NCBI GenBank assembly: GCA_965644295.1
Contig: CBFFRP010000388.1
Location: 1-49,043 of the forward strand
Reading direction: 5' to 3'
DNA length: 49,043 bases
From: Paraphysomonas bandaiensis
Taxonomy: Eukaryota; Chrysophyceae
The number at the start of each line of letters is the position of its first letter. Positions within the stretch are counted from its first letter, which is position 1. Positions 10,083 to 20,781 of the stretch are shown piece after piece. The notes under the pieces were generated by a model. It saw nothing but the letters and a program-made list of their open reading frames with translations, was not told the origin of the DNA and did no database searches. The position numbers and the translations under genes are program-made.

Positions 10083-10293
10083 ACCACTTCCGTTCAGACA
10101 TCAGGTATATCAACATTCTGCTTGCTCACCACTACGTTTGCTTTGAGTGATAGAGCAAACGTGATTGCACCATGGTGCCTGCGGTGAAGCACAAGCAGCT
10201 TTTTTAGCGTCAAATATAGTAGGATATCAGAGTTCACCAGCACTGGCTCTTAAACGTCTATTGCTAATAATAAGACATTCACTACTCTATGTG
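10083..10293 (-). repeat. Structured short repeat, copy E
   Basis: Reverse-oriented copy of the family described at 31061. Read on the minus strand it has the head AGTGAATGTCTTATTATTAG, the middle TATCCTACTAT, the hairpin core (10164-10196) GCTTG...CAGGC then GCACCATGGTGC, and the downstream GCAGAATGTTGATATACC that is also found in copies B and F. It ends abruptly at the copia LTR, so copia appears to have inserted into it. Confidence 0.7.
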
Positions 10294-10467
10294 GTGACAC
10301 CTACTACTTAATATTCAGTTTGAAGTTCTTTATCTAAAATGTTACTAATTAGAAGGAACTACGGGACCAAATATAACAGATGTGATATCTTCGTTTCACA
10401 TCAGATTCTATATAAATACTACTGATATGTATCTACCAATTATAACGCGAATACGAAGTACGGTAAA
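10294..10467. other. Intergenic, no gene seen
   Basis: AT-rich 3' flank of the glycosyltransferase gene. No open frame or RNA gene is supported. Confidence 0.4.
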
Positions 10468-12042
10468 CTACGCTGCCCCTGTATACGCACTGCATGCACG
10501 TTCGTGTTGATCTAACGCATTTTTGACCAGCTCGCCATAAGTCTCAGCATCTACCACTAAATCTCCGCTATCGCAAAACTGATGAATTCAGTGAAATCAA
10601 AAACGGTACAATAAAAGTTTGAAGAGTAATATGAAGAAGTACAAAAACATGGATGGTACACTGTGACTGAGCAGGACTGAATATTTAATACCTTGTCTGA
10701 TTCTAGATCGCAAACAACTTTCGCCTTGTCCGTGTTGATGTGGCGCATGTACGGGCCACGCATGCCTAATATTGCTAGTGGATCTCCTGATGATATAGGC
10801 CACCCATCGTTGAGATACAGGGCGGTTGCAACAGATACAGAGGACATATAGAGAGCGTTAATCATACCCGACCCCTGAACTCCAACGAGTACTGAGAGGT
10901 GTTGAATTTGCTTTAAATCTTCTGCCACATTCCCTCTTATGCCGAATCGTACCCCCTCTGCAACAACTCTACATAAATCAGACATACCACGATCTTCACA
11001 CCACTGCTGCCCCGCGGTCTCAATGATACCTAGAAATTCGTCTTGATTGAAAATTCGCCTCCTGCCATCCCGAATAACAAGCCCAATAGTTTTACTCTGG
11101 TATTAATTGCACTCTTAGTAAATTCACAGTGAATACATCAATGCGTAGCTACCTTATTTAGACACAGGAGATGTTCCATAGATTTGTGGGTTTCGGAAAG
11201 AATAGAGACATCGTATGAGGTTCCATAGAGTGCTTTCTGCGATATATATCATCTCAATAGGAAACACATATGTTCGAGTCTAATGCACTCACTTCTCTAT
11301 AGGCCCGTGAGAATTGTCTCACAATAGTCGGAGACGGCTTATCAAGGGAAGGTACACCCAGTTGAACGTTAGCAAAACATACAAATCCATCTAATATATT
11401 CACTCTAGAATAAGTGCTAAAATCTATCATCCGCGAGATGTGGTTATGTATCGCACTCATATGTCCCGGAACAATTGCGTTGGTATCAAACAGTAGTTGA
11501 ATAGATTGAATCCAATATTTTCGAGAGTCTTTAAAAGCAGATGAATTAAGGTCAATGTTACCCTCAACATCAAAAGCAAACAAGAAGATTTGTGGGTCGT
11601 AACCCCACTTTGCCCGATACTTCTTCATAGCGCTCCAGAGGGGTAGTAATGTATCCGCATGAATGACGTAATAATTTGATCCCTCAGATTGATATGCCCG
11701 CTTATCATATGCAATCGGCAAAAATACACTATTCTGGATGATGGACGAGCACGCTGGTGTGAAATTTGACTTCTGTGATATACGCCACGATCTAACGACT
11801 GGAATAGGGTAGTCGCTACTAGTAAATACAGAACCTTCGAAATCTCGCCATAAACTCAAACCATGAACATTACACGAGGTAGAAATCGGCCATTGACCTC
11901 TTTCACATCTAATGATAGTGGAATCGTATGGAGGACAAGTCCCAAGAGATAAATTAGAAAAAACGTTGCTGCAAGTGTCAAAAGTACTGGTACTATTCAA
12001 CGGTATTAATATTAGTCCAAGTAGTACGTAATATAGCAGCAT
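10468..12042 (-). CDS. GT61/DUF563-like glycosyltransferase
   Basis: Four exons, joined on the minus strand 12042-11293, 11236-11153, 11096-10692, 10578-10468; all GT-AG, phase 0, giving 449 residues. The N-terminus MLLYYVLLGLILIPL is a signal peptide or anchor, so the protein should act in the ER/Golgi. The C-terminal half has LGLVIRDGRRRIFN-like and VLVGVQGSGMINALYM segments, which resemble the R-x-R and the HGAGLTN-like site of the GT61/DUF563 family (EOGT, POMGNT2, plant xylosyl- and arabinosyltransferases). Here Val-Gln replaces the common His before Gly, so donor and acceptor cannot be assigned. Family members transfer sugars such as GlcNAc or xylose to proteins or glycans. Exon 2 was found from in-frame splice sites. 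Family assignment is moderate, gene structure fairly firm. Confidence 0.65.
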
Positions 12043-12098
12043 CTCCCCTCAAATATATGCCTTTGAAAGATATCGAACTGAATTGCTAGAGAGAAATA

Positions 12099-12476
12099 AT
12101 GCAAGAAGACTTTAATCAGATGTGTGCTATACACAGCGGTATCATAACATCCATTAGCACAGAGCCCTATAGTACCATAAACGAAGATTTTCTACCTATT
12201 AAAGTTAAGTTCATAGAATGGATTGATAGCATGATATACGGCACTCAGGGTGTTGAATGTGCTGTCCAACGCAACAGACGGAGATCTGATGTAGATACAA
12301 TGGTGCCCCGATATTTCAGTTTACCTCTTCAAGATTTTATTTCAAAATTCAAACTCCAAATTTGGTGTATCATTTTTTTTGTACATAGATGTACTGTATG
12401 TATTCTGCATATTATACATGATGTATGTATGTGCAAGTGTCTGGAGAGGTGTGTGTGTAGCTGTAAAGGTGCTTAG
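12099..12476 (+). CDS. Hypothetical protein, divergent from the glycosyltransferase
   Basis: A 125-codon frame starting 56 bp from the glycosyltransferase start codon on the other strand. The first ~95 residues have ordinary protein composition (MQEDFNQMCAIHSG to VPRYFSLPLQDF). The last 30 are Cys-rich and derive from a TGTATG-type simple sequence, so the true end may be a splice site near 12360. No domain is recognised. It may be a short gene, a first exon, or chance. Confidence 0.25.
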   Translation: MQEDFNQMCAIHSGIITSISTEPYSTINEDFLPIKVKFIEWIDSMIYGTQGVECAVQRNRRRSDVDTMVPRYFSLPLQDFISKFKLQIWCIIFFVHRCTVCILHIIHDVCMCKCLERCVCSCKGA

Positions 12477-12698
12477 AAATTAATGGGACTGGCGATTGCT
12501 TGAATTACATCCGACATAGAGCATATTTGTCCTCAAGGACAGTGTGCTATAGTATTTTTACCTCGGCGGCTCTACTGACACCAGTATCGTCTGTATTTAT
12601 ATACATTAGTGTGCATTTAATCGTCCCTGAGTAGTGTTATATTCTACTCTAAGTATATCGAATAACTCTTAACTCCATTTTAAACAACTATCATTTAC

Positions 12699-15100
12699 AT
12701 GTCAGAAATTCGAAGAGACGTACCTCTGTTCAATGAAACATTAAATTTGCATACAACATCTGCTTCACAGGAAGAGTGTGAGGTACCTCTAACACTTAAG
12801 ATATTACCCGGAAATAGACAGCATGGTAACCAACTAGAAAAGTTTTTACGATTTGAGGTTAGTTATAAAGTGTATTATTTAAGAATATGTGGGTAATGTT
12901 TACTTCAGATAACTGATGATGATGACCTATATTTCCTCTACACACTCGACGTAGGGGAACATGACTTTCATAACCTCAAACGTGACCAGAGATTAGTTAT
13001 TGACTTCTCCGGATTTTCGAAGAAGTTTATTGATCTTGTGTTGCAGTGTATACAACGTCAATCAATTAGTACTTCGTCGTATACTTCAACCTACATGGCG
13101 AAATTGGACCTGACATCTGGTGTCTTCTCTGTCATTGAAGTGAACGAGTTCAACCATGTAAATCACCTCTCTCTTCAGTTCCGTCCCGGTACCGACGCGG
13201 CTATAAAGTCATATCTAGCATCAAGCCTAAAGCTGGCGCTCTCTAAGTGTGCTGGATTGAGCAATGAAGTATTGACCCTTAAAGAGGAGTGTAACGATCT
13301 GGAGAGATCAGGCAGCGATATGTCAGCAGAACTTGGGAGCGTCAGGTAAATATATAGTATTATAGTGTTTGTATTATTGTTTATATATATTCCTATATTA
13401 ATTGGAGGAAAACTAATTGTCCCTTTAGAGATGCGCATGCACGAGAGATGCAGTCCATGTCCAATTCACACGCACAGGAGAAGAATATACTCCAGCAGCA
13501 GCATATGGATGCTGTAGAGACGCTACGTAGGCGATATGAAAGTGAAGCCAATGCACTTAGGGAATCTGCTGCGGCAGAGTATAAGGAGATATCTGATAAG
13601 ATTGGTCGGCTGGAGGAAATGTTATCTGGTGAGTACTTTTGTACTTCTTGTCATCTGTGTATGCCCGCCAATAGCATGCAACCGTTTTACATGACTGGAA
13701 TGATGTGGTATACTTATTTAGACGTCAACAAAGCGAAGATGGAGCTGGAGTTTTCATTGCGTCGCTCTGAGAGTGAGCTGGAGAAACTTAAGCCGGAGGC
13801 AGCCATGTACAAGTCGTCTATGACTGAGTCGCAGAATGCACTCAGAGACACAGAAAAGCAGAGAGCTCAGCTGGAACAGGCACTGGCTAGAAGTGAAGCC
13901 AAAAGGGAATCCTTGGAAATTCAACTTCAAGACAAAGATGAGGTCGGTGATTTGGCATGTAGTATCATCATTTCTTATTCAGTTGTAGATAATAAAGAAG
14001 GCTTCATCTTTACGTACTGCGGCTGATGAAGCTCGACAAGAGGCTCTAAAGCAGGTAGAGCTGTATGAGGGGGGTATGGAAGCTCTTCAGGAAAAGCTTA
14101 AGACTGCTGTGGCTGAGATATCAAGGGGAAATGAGGTATGTAAACGCTTGAACTGGCGTATTGGTATGATGGACTGGTGTAGAGCATTCGCAAGCTTCAG
14201 GAGGAGAGTAGTTCATATAGAGATAAACTGAATACTAAGAACGAAGTGATCAGGAAGCAAGAGTCTGTGATTAAAGATCTACGTGAAAGGATATCAGATA
14301 TGTCACGTCACCAGGCGTCAATGGAAGACTCTCTCAAGATATCTAATCAACGGCAGGAACTTCTTGAGCGGGAGTTAAGTGATGCTAAAAAGAGTATTGC
14401 TGAGGGTGCTGATATGGTACAGCGCAACCAGGAAGTGATCAATTATCTCAACGAGCTCGTTACTTCTCTACAGCTAGGGGGGACTTCCACTGTACCAGGT
14501 GGGGCATGGTCTACCCCAGTAGCAGATACACGACACCAGAGTTCACCCAGAACACAGAGCTATTCTCAAAAACAATACTCACCTGAAACTGGCGGTCATT
14601 ATATATACGAGGGAGAGGAAAGTGGAGGAGACAAATACCGGACTGACCCCTCGCCAAGTAGTATTGCAAAGGTGCCCTTCAGTCGAGTAAAGGAAACAGG
14701 ACGGGATAGTAGGGGCGATCCAGGAAGCAATGTTATTGCTGGGAGGGGGTCAGTAGAGAGGGTGCGGCTTTTTAATAGCAGTTTCGATGGGCAAGTTCCT
14801 GGGTCATCACCCGGCTATAGTTCCGGGGTAGCGTTGCCTCCTGCTCCCGTGCCACATAAATCCCCCAGTGGTCTTACAAGAGGCTACTACGATGGGCTCA
14901 TGGAAAGCCCAACGAAACGTGATTTACACAAGCAGAAGGATTCTAGTGGATCACCAAGTGGGATATCAGGAATCACTCGGAGCGCCAAGAAGAAGGTTTA
15001 TTCCTGGCAGCTGGACGACTTTGGAAGAGAGGATGAGGGGAAGTCTTCACGAGCCATGGGGGACGCAGGGGCATACCCGAGTCTCTTGAGTGCGGAATAA
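12699..15100 (+). CDS. SAS6: SAS-6, centriole cartwheel protein
   Basis: Six exons: 12699-12857, 12909-13345, 13429-13628, 13722-13942, 13989-14135, 14183-15100 (693 residues; phases agree throughout). The N-terminal head (about 1-165) carries the PISA motif region (TLDVGEHDFHNLKRDQ, LVIDFSGFSKKFIDLV), followed by a long coiled coil (about 180-500, with many E/K/L/Q heptads) and a Ser/Gly/Pro-rich tail ending near KKKVYSWQLDDFG. SAS-6 homodimers assemble head-to-head into nine-fold rings that set centriole symmetry. The 13629-13721 intron is 93 nt with no stop, so a simple frame reads through it; splicing removes a Cys/Met-rich insert that interrupts the coil. Its presence means the organism makes centrioles. 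The family call is strong; the exact tail exons are inferred. Confidence 0.88.
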
Positions 15101-16440
15101 GTCAATTCTGACATTGTGTGTGATTTACATTAATAATTGCCTTATGTAGTTTTAGGTCGAAAGAAGTAGCTGTTGATATTTCATTAATAATGTGATATTT
15201 TTGCTTCACTAGTAGCACAATGGAATACCAAACCACATTTAATATACACTATTTTATTGTGGTTTCAGCCTATCCATGTGTGTCTATAAAATATACTTCC
15301 CGATGTATATCACGATTGGTTCTTGAATAAGTAAGGGTGGTCAATAGTCAAGATTAAGTTTTCGAATACATCAACTTTCACGTCTTATACGTGCAGGATC
15401 TACTGACACTAGGGCAGCGTATCAAGTAATTGTCAATTAATTGACGCAGAACGCAGATTGTAGTCACGTGAATACAATGAATACCCGTTAATGTATATAA
15501 TGAAATATCAAATAGACTGAATAATTACCAAACTATACAAGATACGTGACAGTACAAGATACGGATATGTGTGTGGTGCTAATGCTCTGTTCAAACGTGC
15601 CTTACTATCTTACAATCATACTATTAAAGCTTACCCTTTATGTGAAGTTTATATATAATCAATCTTTATCTCTAATAATATACGAAGTGTATCTTTACTA
15701 AATACTAAATACTAAGACTAGCTATAAATCTTATTTGCAATTATTACTTTTGTTGTCCCAGTTAATCGAATTGCACTTCAATGGAGGATACTAAACACTA
15801 AACTACGTCTCAGTATACAGTAGCTACGTAGCTACCAACATACTATAACTTGCTCAACTGTTATTTCATCCCGTGACGACGATACATTAAGTCTATCCTT
15901 TTCTGTCCGGTCCGAGGTAGGTGAGGCTTTGTTGCTACCTTGAATCTTCACGACTGCTTTTGTCGATGCAGTGTTACGAATAATAGCAGAATTATTGCCT
16001 GTTGAGTTTTTTTTTTAGAGTAATTGAAAGCTGTAGTTATAAGGTATATAAATTATAACCGCTAAGAGTAGAATACAGTTGTGCTTAGCCGTATTATGAG
16101 AATTAATATAATGACGATATAAGTAATAAGTATAGAATAGATAGTAGTGAAATAATGGGATATAGTAACGATGCAAGGTAGTGACGTGGAAGTAAGATCG
16201 CACGAGAAATTAGAGATATCATGCAACATTTAGTAATATATCATGCAGCGAGGTCCCTCATCAACTTGAACCCACCGATGTCATGGCCCTTGGGAAGCTA
16301 TGGAATTGCACCGGACATGATCACGAGAAACTGTCCAATTCTCATTGTAATGCAACGTTATAATGTTATGTATTGCATGTATACAATATCTACATTTATC
16401 AATTGATGCTCCCATGTTTGAATGAAAATTTTATTTTTAA
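15101..16440. other. Intergenic, no gene seen
   Basis: AT-rich spacer between the convergent SAS-6 and protease genes. Only short unsupported frames occur. A run of about nine T at 16006-16015 and many TAATA words are the only simple features. Confidence 0.4.
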
Positions 16441-16560
16441 CTAGGTGAATATCATAAAACCTAGTCATTGTAAACTGAAAATATGAATTATTAAATGACT
16501 AGGTTTTTACACCAATTTTGGTGTGACTAGGAAATTACACCAATTTGACTAGGTTCAATA
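16441..16560. repeat. Cluster of CTAGG / ACACCAATTT words
   Basis: GACTAGG-like words recur about five times in 120 bp, with direct copies of TTACACCAATTT and one inverted repeat (ACACCAATTTTGGTGT, about 16510-16525). It could be a degenerate small transposon or a protein-binding cluster. No coding potential. Confidence 0.4.
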
Positions 16561-16605
16561 ATAGATCCCATAAATAGGCAGTCCTGACCCCTGACTGACC
16601 ACACT

Positions 16606-16821
16606 TGACATTGATGTCCTATTTACTAGCTTACCAATTCGTTATTAGTCTAAAGATTCTACGCTTTATCCATCCAGTCGACGAATATGGATAGTAGTAA
16701 TTAGAAAAATGTGTGACATTGATGTCCTATTTACTAGCTTACCAATTCGTTATTAGTCTAAAGATTCTACGCTTTATCCATCCAGTCGACGAATATGGAT
16801 AGTAGTAATTAGAAAAATTGT
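16606..16821. repeat. 108-bp tandem duplication
   Basis: The block starting TGACATTGATGTCCTATTTA at 16606 repeats at 16714 with no difference that I noticed, ending AATTAGAAAAAT in both copies. Two copies, period 108. It lies between genes and holds no open frame, so it is probably a recent local duplication. Confidence 0.9.
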
Positions 16822-17149
16822 ATGTAGAACATTAGAACCCTTTCGATTGTTGGTAGCAGTAACTGATCAAAATAACAAGCTATATCGATATGAGTATCAC
16901 GGAAAAATATGTCCAGGCATAATAAATAGAGTGATGTTATCCCGACGCATTCGACATGAATGACCAATACAAAAGCTTTCCTGCACATGTGTAAGCATAT
17001 TATTAACCATTATTATTCTACTCCCGTACACAAATGAAACGGGTAATAACAACAATCTGACGAACGATGTGTATATATCCAGCTGCCCTTAAAACGGCGA
17101 ATTTCATGGACAACTATGTAATATTTACCGCCCTCAAATTTTAGGTGCA

Positions 17150-18409
17150 TTACTGGAAGAACAAGTTGTCGCAAGCAACGCAGCACATATTAGTGCCTCG
17201 CTCCATGTAGAAGTATCCGTTCAATCCCCACGAATCGCCTTGAGAACATGATCAAACAGGTTCAAGTATCAGCAATACATACTCCAACTTACCCCATGAA
17301 TTACGAAGGATCCAATAGTCTTGCTTCGTTGTTTCATCGGTTCCCCACCCCACAATAGCAACAGCATGATTATGTTTGTCGGAAGGACAGTTGGCATCAC
17401 TGTAGATTCCCCCAGAATAATAGTAGAAGGAGTCTACGACCTCTATAGAGGTCTTAATGGCCGTGGTCATAAAGTACTCACAACCATCACCTCCTATGAG
17501 GCTCTTAAGGCAATCTTCATCCCCTACAGCACAAGGTGCAAACCACTCCTGTACGTACGCAGCGGCTTCTGAGTTGGAGTGTGCGCAGGAGGCTGTGTCG
17601 GTTGCGGTGTAGGGATGAGAAGTAGAAGATGGAAGCGCAGCGATATCCACAGCACAAGCCATTGGCTCAGAGGCTCCACCGCCCCCGCATCCATTACACT
17701 CCGTGCAACAATCAACCAAAACCTGTTCGGAGAGCTGCCAGGCGTCGCGATCGCTGGTGAGGGCGGCTGTACCGTTACTATCCACAGTAGACCAAAGGAA
17801 GTGAGACGCCTCTGCAGCAGCCATTGTGCCAAAGGCCCAGCAAGACCCACAGGAACCTTGCGTTATCATGCATACACATCACTACTAACGAGCACAGATA
17901 TCAATAACTACCTTGGTCTTTAATGGACGTGGAGAACGGGCGCAGGTCACAAGTATTGGGATTCTTCAGACCAGATAGATACTTCGATTTCGGTTCCGCA
18001 TCGGTGCTTCCAGATGCCTTCGACTTATGCTACCACACAAGAGAAGTATTATTGGCAAATATGTGTAGTATAGAGCAGCATATTGTACCACATCTACATA
18101 TGTTTCAGTCATTATATACTGCTTTTTACTGTGAGTATCCATATCAGAAAAGATATTAATTCCTTTTGAATAAGAATGATTGGCTTCATTCCAGTCGAAT
18201 ACATTTTCAACAGTGGAGGTAAAAATAGCGGAGTGAGCTGGGTCTTCAGAGGGGTTATAAATTTTATTAAAATATAATTTATATCGAGCGTACAGGTGTT
18301 CCATGGAGCCATTATCCGTTAATTGAAATTCTTTGCGTGTGTTAGGAAAGCCCAATGAGAGGGCGAGAGATGGAGTGGAGAGAAGGGTGATGATAGATGA
18401 GAGTTTCAT
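17150..18409 (-). CDS. Papain-family (C1A) cysteine protease, cathepsin-like
   Basis: Four exons on the minus strand: 18409-18098, 18029-17912, 17856-17293, 17238-17150 (360 residues). Signal peptide (MKLSSIITLLSTPSLALSLG), then an I29-type inhibitory propeptide (YARYKLYFNKIYNP, INIFSDM). Mature enzyme: oxyanion Gln and catalytic Cys in DQGSCGSCWAF, catalytic His in HNHAVAIVGWG, Asn in LRNSWGDSWG. All key residues are present. Spacing and the Cys-rich CCTECNGCGGG stretch suit the cathepsin L/papain side of the family. It should be made as a zymogen and act in a lysosome/food vacuole or be secreted. The two middle introns are 68 and 55 nt. The third splice joins the NSWG and DSWGLNGYFYMERG parts, restoring the standard C-terminus, so the structure is well supported. 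Confidence 0.9.
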
Positions 18410-18537
18410 GGTTAATGTGTGTGATTATATGTGAGGGTTTTTAACTGATAGGCATAATATCAGTATCCATATACAGGTATACCTATACAGAGAGTACTGC
18501 AGTACACAGATTAGAGATATAGGAGATGGGAAATGTA

Positions 18538-18726
18538 CTGTACGTTTCTGTCAACTTTTATCCACGCACTCGTTTTTCCACAAAAACACTCTCTCCACAC
18601 CCATTCCGACGACTCTCCAATTCTGACACGAGCATTCCACAAGCATTCCATTCTACCCCTGGCGGACTCAAATTATACCCACAACTCCATTACACTGTAC
18701 GATATGTAACAATATGGCTGCAGCTC
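18538..18726 (+). repeat. Left terminal inverted repeat with start codon
   Basis: Matches the reverse complement of 21726-21914 at 188 of 189 positions (G/A difference at about 18701). It contains a TATA-like AAATTATACC and, at its inner end, ATGGCTGCAGCTC, the first codons of the ORF1 protein. The same 176 bp therefore lie upstream of both genes of the element and should act as the promoter for each. Confidence 0.92.
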
Positions 18727-20255
18727 ATCACCACGATGGTGGCGATATATTCGTGTTTGCTCCTTCCGAGAATTTGGTGGCCGCTCACCTCCCATCACTC
18801 CGCGATGTTGTTCCAGAACACACCGTACTTCACGGTGGGCAGGAAAGGTTCAAATCGAACACAAGAAATCCACCACAAGATGGTGTGAGGTGTCCTGGGT
18901 GTCTTCATCATTATACCATCTGGAAGGGATTCCTGAAACACGTGCGCGCAAAGAAAGATGTTCGACGGCTACCAATAACAAATGACGAAGAAAGGGACGA
19001 CGTGTTCTACTGCAAAGCCGCAGAGATGAAAAAAGCAAGTAAAGATGATCGCTTGGAGTGCACTCGTTGTCTTGTGTGCATGTCGAGTGCGGAGTTGCAA
19101 GCAGCATTAAGGCACGACTGCCCCATCAGCAACGCCACCACATTCATACCTCCAATGGGCAGGTGCAAGGGTTGTGATTTAATTGTTAAAGTGAAGTGTA
19201 GCTGTCCCGTATGCAATGTGGCGCCCCATAGTGTTGAGTTTAGGATTCAGCCTGATCCGTGGTCGGATTGTCCCTACCCTAAGTATCCACAGCATGCTGA
19301 AGTCATCTCGGAGTACGATAAGAAGCGGCGACAGATTTACATGAATGCACTGGCCGAGCAGACTCGAATGAACAGCACTAGAGCGTCTTTTGAGGTCAAT
19401 AACTTTGCTCTAATTCATTTGAATAAACTCCTGCAAGAGCCGGATGGATACATTGTGCTGTCAGAGTTGGAGCGCCAAGCACCTGGATTTCTTGAGCGTT
19501 GCGGGGCATCAGATGCAGTTATGTCCAGAGTTCGGGAAGAACACCAGAAAGACCAGACGGACCAACGATCTTTTTTACTTCATCCCCATGCCACCTACCG
19601 ATTAGTTGAAACCATGAAGAATCTTGAGGCGGCCATTGATATGGATGTTCCGATTAAGTCTTTGATTGCAACCATTTCCCGACATAATGCTGTGCGCCTA
19701 TTAACAGAGGAGCAACGAAAGGCACTGGACGACGCATCTGTGCGCGCGGTTGCTTCGGCTCCACCGGAATATGTGGAGGGAGTTACAGACATTCCTAATG
19801 CAGACGATGGGTTGGCTGCCAAAAGACGCCGCATGGAGGAGAACGGTTGTGCTCCAACCAGTGCCCCTGAGCTGAGTGCAGTTGAACTCCAGGCCCGTGA
19901 GGAGACTGTGACTTTCCTGACATTCTTCAGACAACAGTTGTACGCTCACTTTGTTGCTTTAAATATAGGAAGAGAGGCCCAGGTGTTATATGAGGACTGC
20001 AAAGAAACAATCGCACGACTCCTCACCATCAGTGTCTCAGAAAACAAGCGGCTTGCGGACAGAATTTTTTCCCTGCTACATCCAGTGTCGGCTCCACTGT
20101 CGCCAAATAACGCGTACAGTCACGATACAGAGATGGACTTGAAAGGTTGTGTGGCTGCTGTCAATGCGGTGGTGGTTGTGTTGAGGCCTGATTTAGTTCA
20201 TGATTTGAATGAGCTGAAGCTGGAGCCCACTTCAGATGGCACTTTCCCGGAGTAG
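18714..20255 (+). CDS. Transposon ORF1, Cys/His-rich protein
   Basis: 513 residues, first codon inside the left inverted repeat. Not recognised as a known family. Residues 60-167 form a probable zinc-binding region: C60-x2-C63 with H76, C100, C116-x2-C119-x2-C122, H134, C136, C151-x2-C154, C162-x-C164-x2-C167. The remaining ~340 residues look helical (NLEAAIDMDVPIKSL, EERQKAL-like segments) with a basic KRRR at about 365, a possible nuclear localisation signal. Its linkage to the transposase, sharing a duplicated promoter, suggests an accessory role such as DNA binding or nuclear import, as the Myb-like partner has in PIF/Harbinger elements. That role is analogy only. It ends 526 bp from the convergent transposase stop. 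Confidence 0.75.
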   Translation: MAAAHHHDGGDIFVFAPSENLVAAHLPSLRDVVPEHTVLHGGQERFKSNTRNPPQDGVRCPGCLHHYTIWKGFLKHVRAKKDVRRLPITNDEERDDVFYCKAAEMKKASKDDRLECTRCLVCMSSAELQAALRHDCPISNATTFIPPMGRCKGCDLIVKVKCSCPVCNVAPHSVEFRIQPDPWSDCPYPKYPQHAEVISEYDKKRRQIYMNALAEQTRMNSTRASFEVNNFALIHLNKLLQEPDGYIVLSELERQAPGFLERCGASDAVMSRVREEHQKDQTDQRSFLLHPHATYRLVETMKNLEAAIDMDVPIKSLIATISRHNAVRLLTEEQRKALDDASVRAVASAPPEYVEGVTDIPNADDGLAAKRRRMEENGCAPTSAPELSAVELQAREETVTFLTFFRQQLYAHFVALNIGREAQVLYEDCKETIARLLTISVSENKRLADRIFSLLHPVSAPLSPNNAYSHDTEMDLKGCVAAVNAVVVVLRPDLVHDLNELKLEPTSDGTFPE

Positions 20256-20781
20256 ACCCTTAGCATTGTGTCTTTTCTTATTAGTTTGTTTTCTTATTAT
20301 AGCCTGCTGATTCCAGATATAGCCTTTTATTATTATTGCTTTTCGCTGTTATTATTATTCAATCGTTGTCAAGAAGTTTTATATAAATTTTATTATTGTT
20401 AATTAATGTATTAATTATTAATCATATTATGTCATCACTAGAACTGTGTAATAATCACACATTCACCCAAATTTTTAATGGACTCATTTTGAGCCCAAAT
20501 TACACAAGCTTACTCTCATCACTATTGCCGTGAGCACTGCGCTTTCAATTTCGTATGAAACTAGTAACATATCATATAATTACAATGTGAAAAGTGAAAA
20601 GCATTCCACCGACATATAGCTAATAATATATTAAACAGATTAATATCATTTGCAAGGTATTGCAATATACTGTTCCAAATTACTTAAGAATAATAATTTA
20701 GAATAGTTAAGAATAAATAACCAGATTAATAAATACTAAGTGCAGCGCAGTCACAACGTGCACTACAACCACATAGCACCC
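20256..20781. other. Spacer between the convergent transposon genes
   Basis: AT-rich (TTATTATT, TAATTAATTAATT words), no open frame. It probably holds the two 3' ends with their poly(A) signals. Confidence 0.5.

Noticed and set aside
18526-18888. 120-codon frame across the left inverted repeat
   Set aside because: It overlaps the well-supported ORF1 in another frame and starts outside the element.
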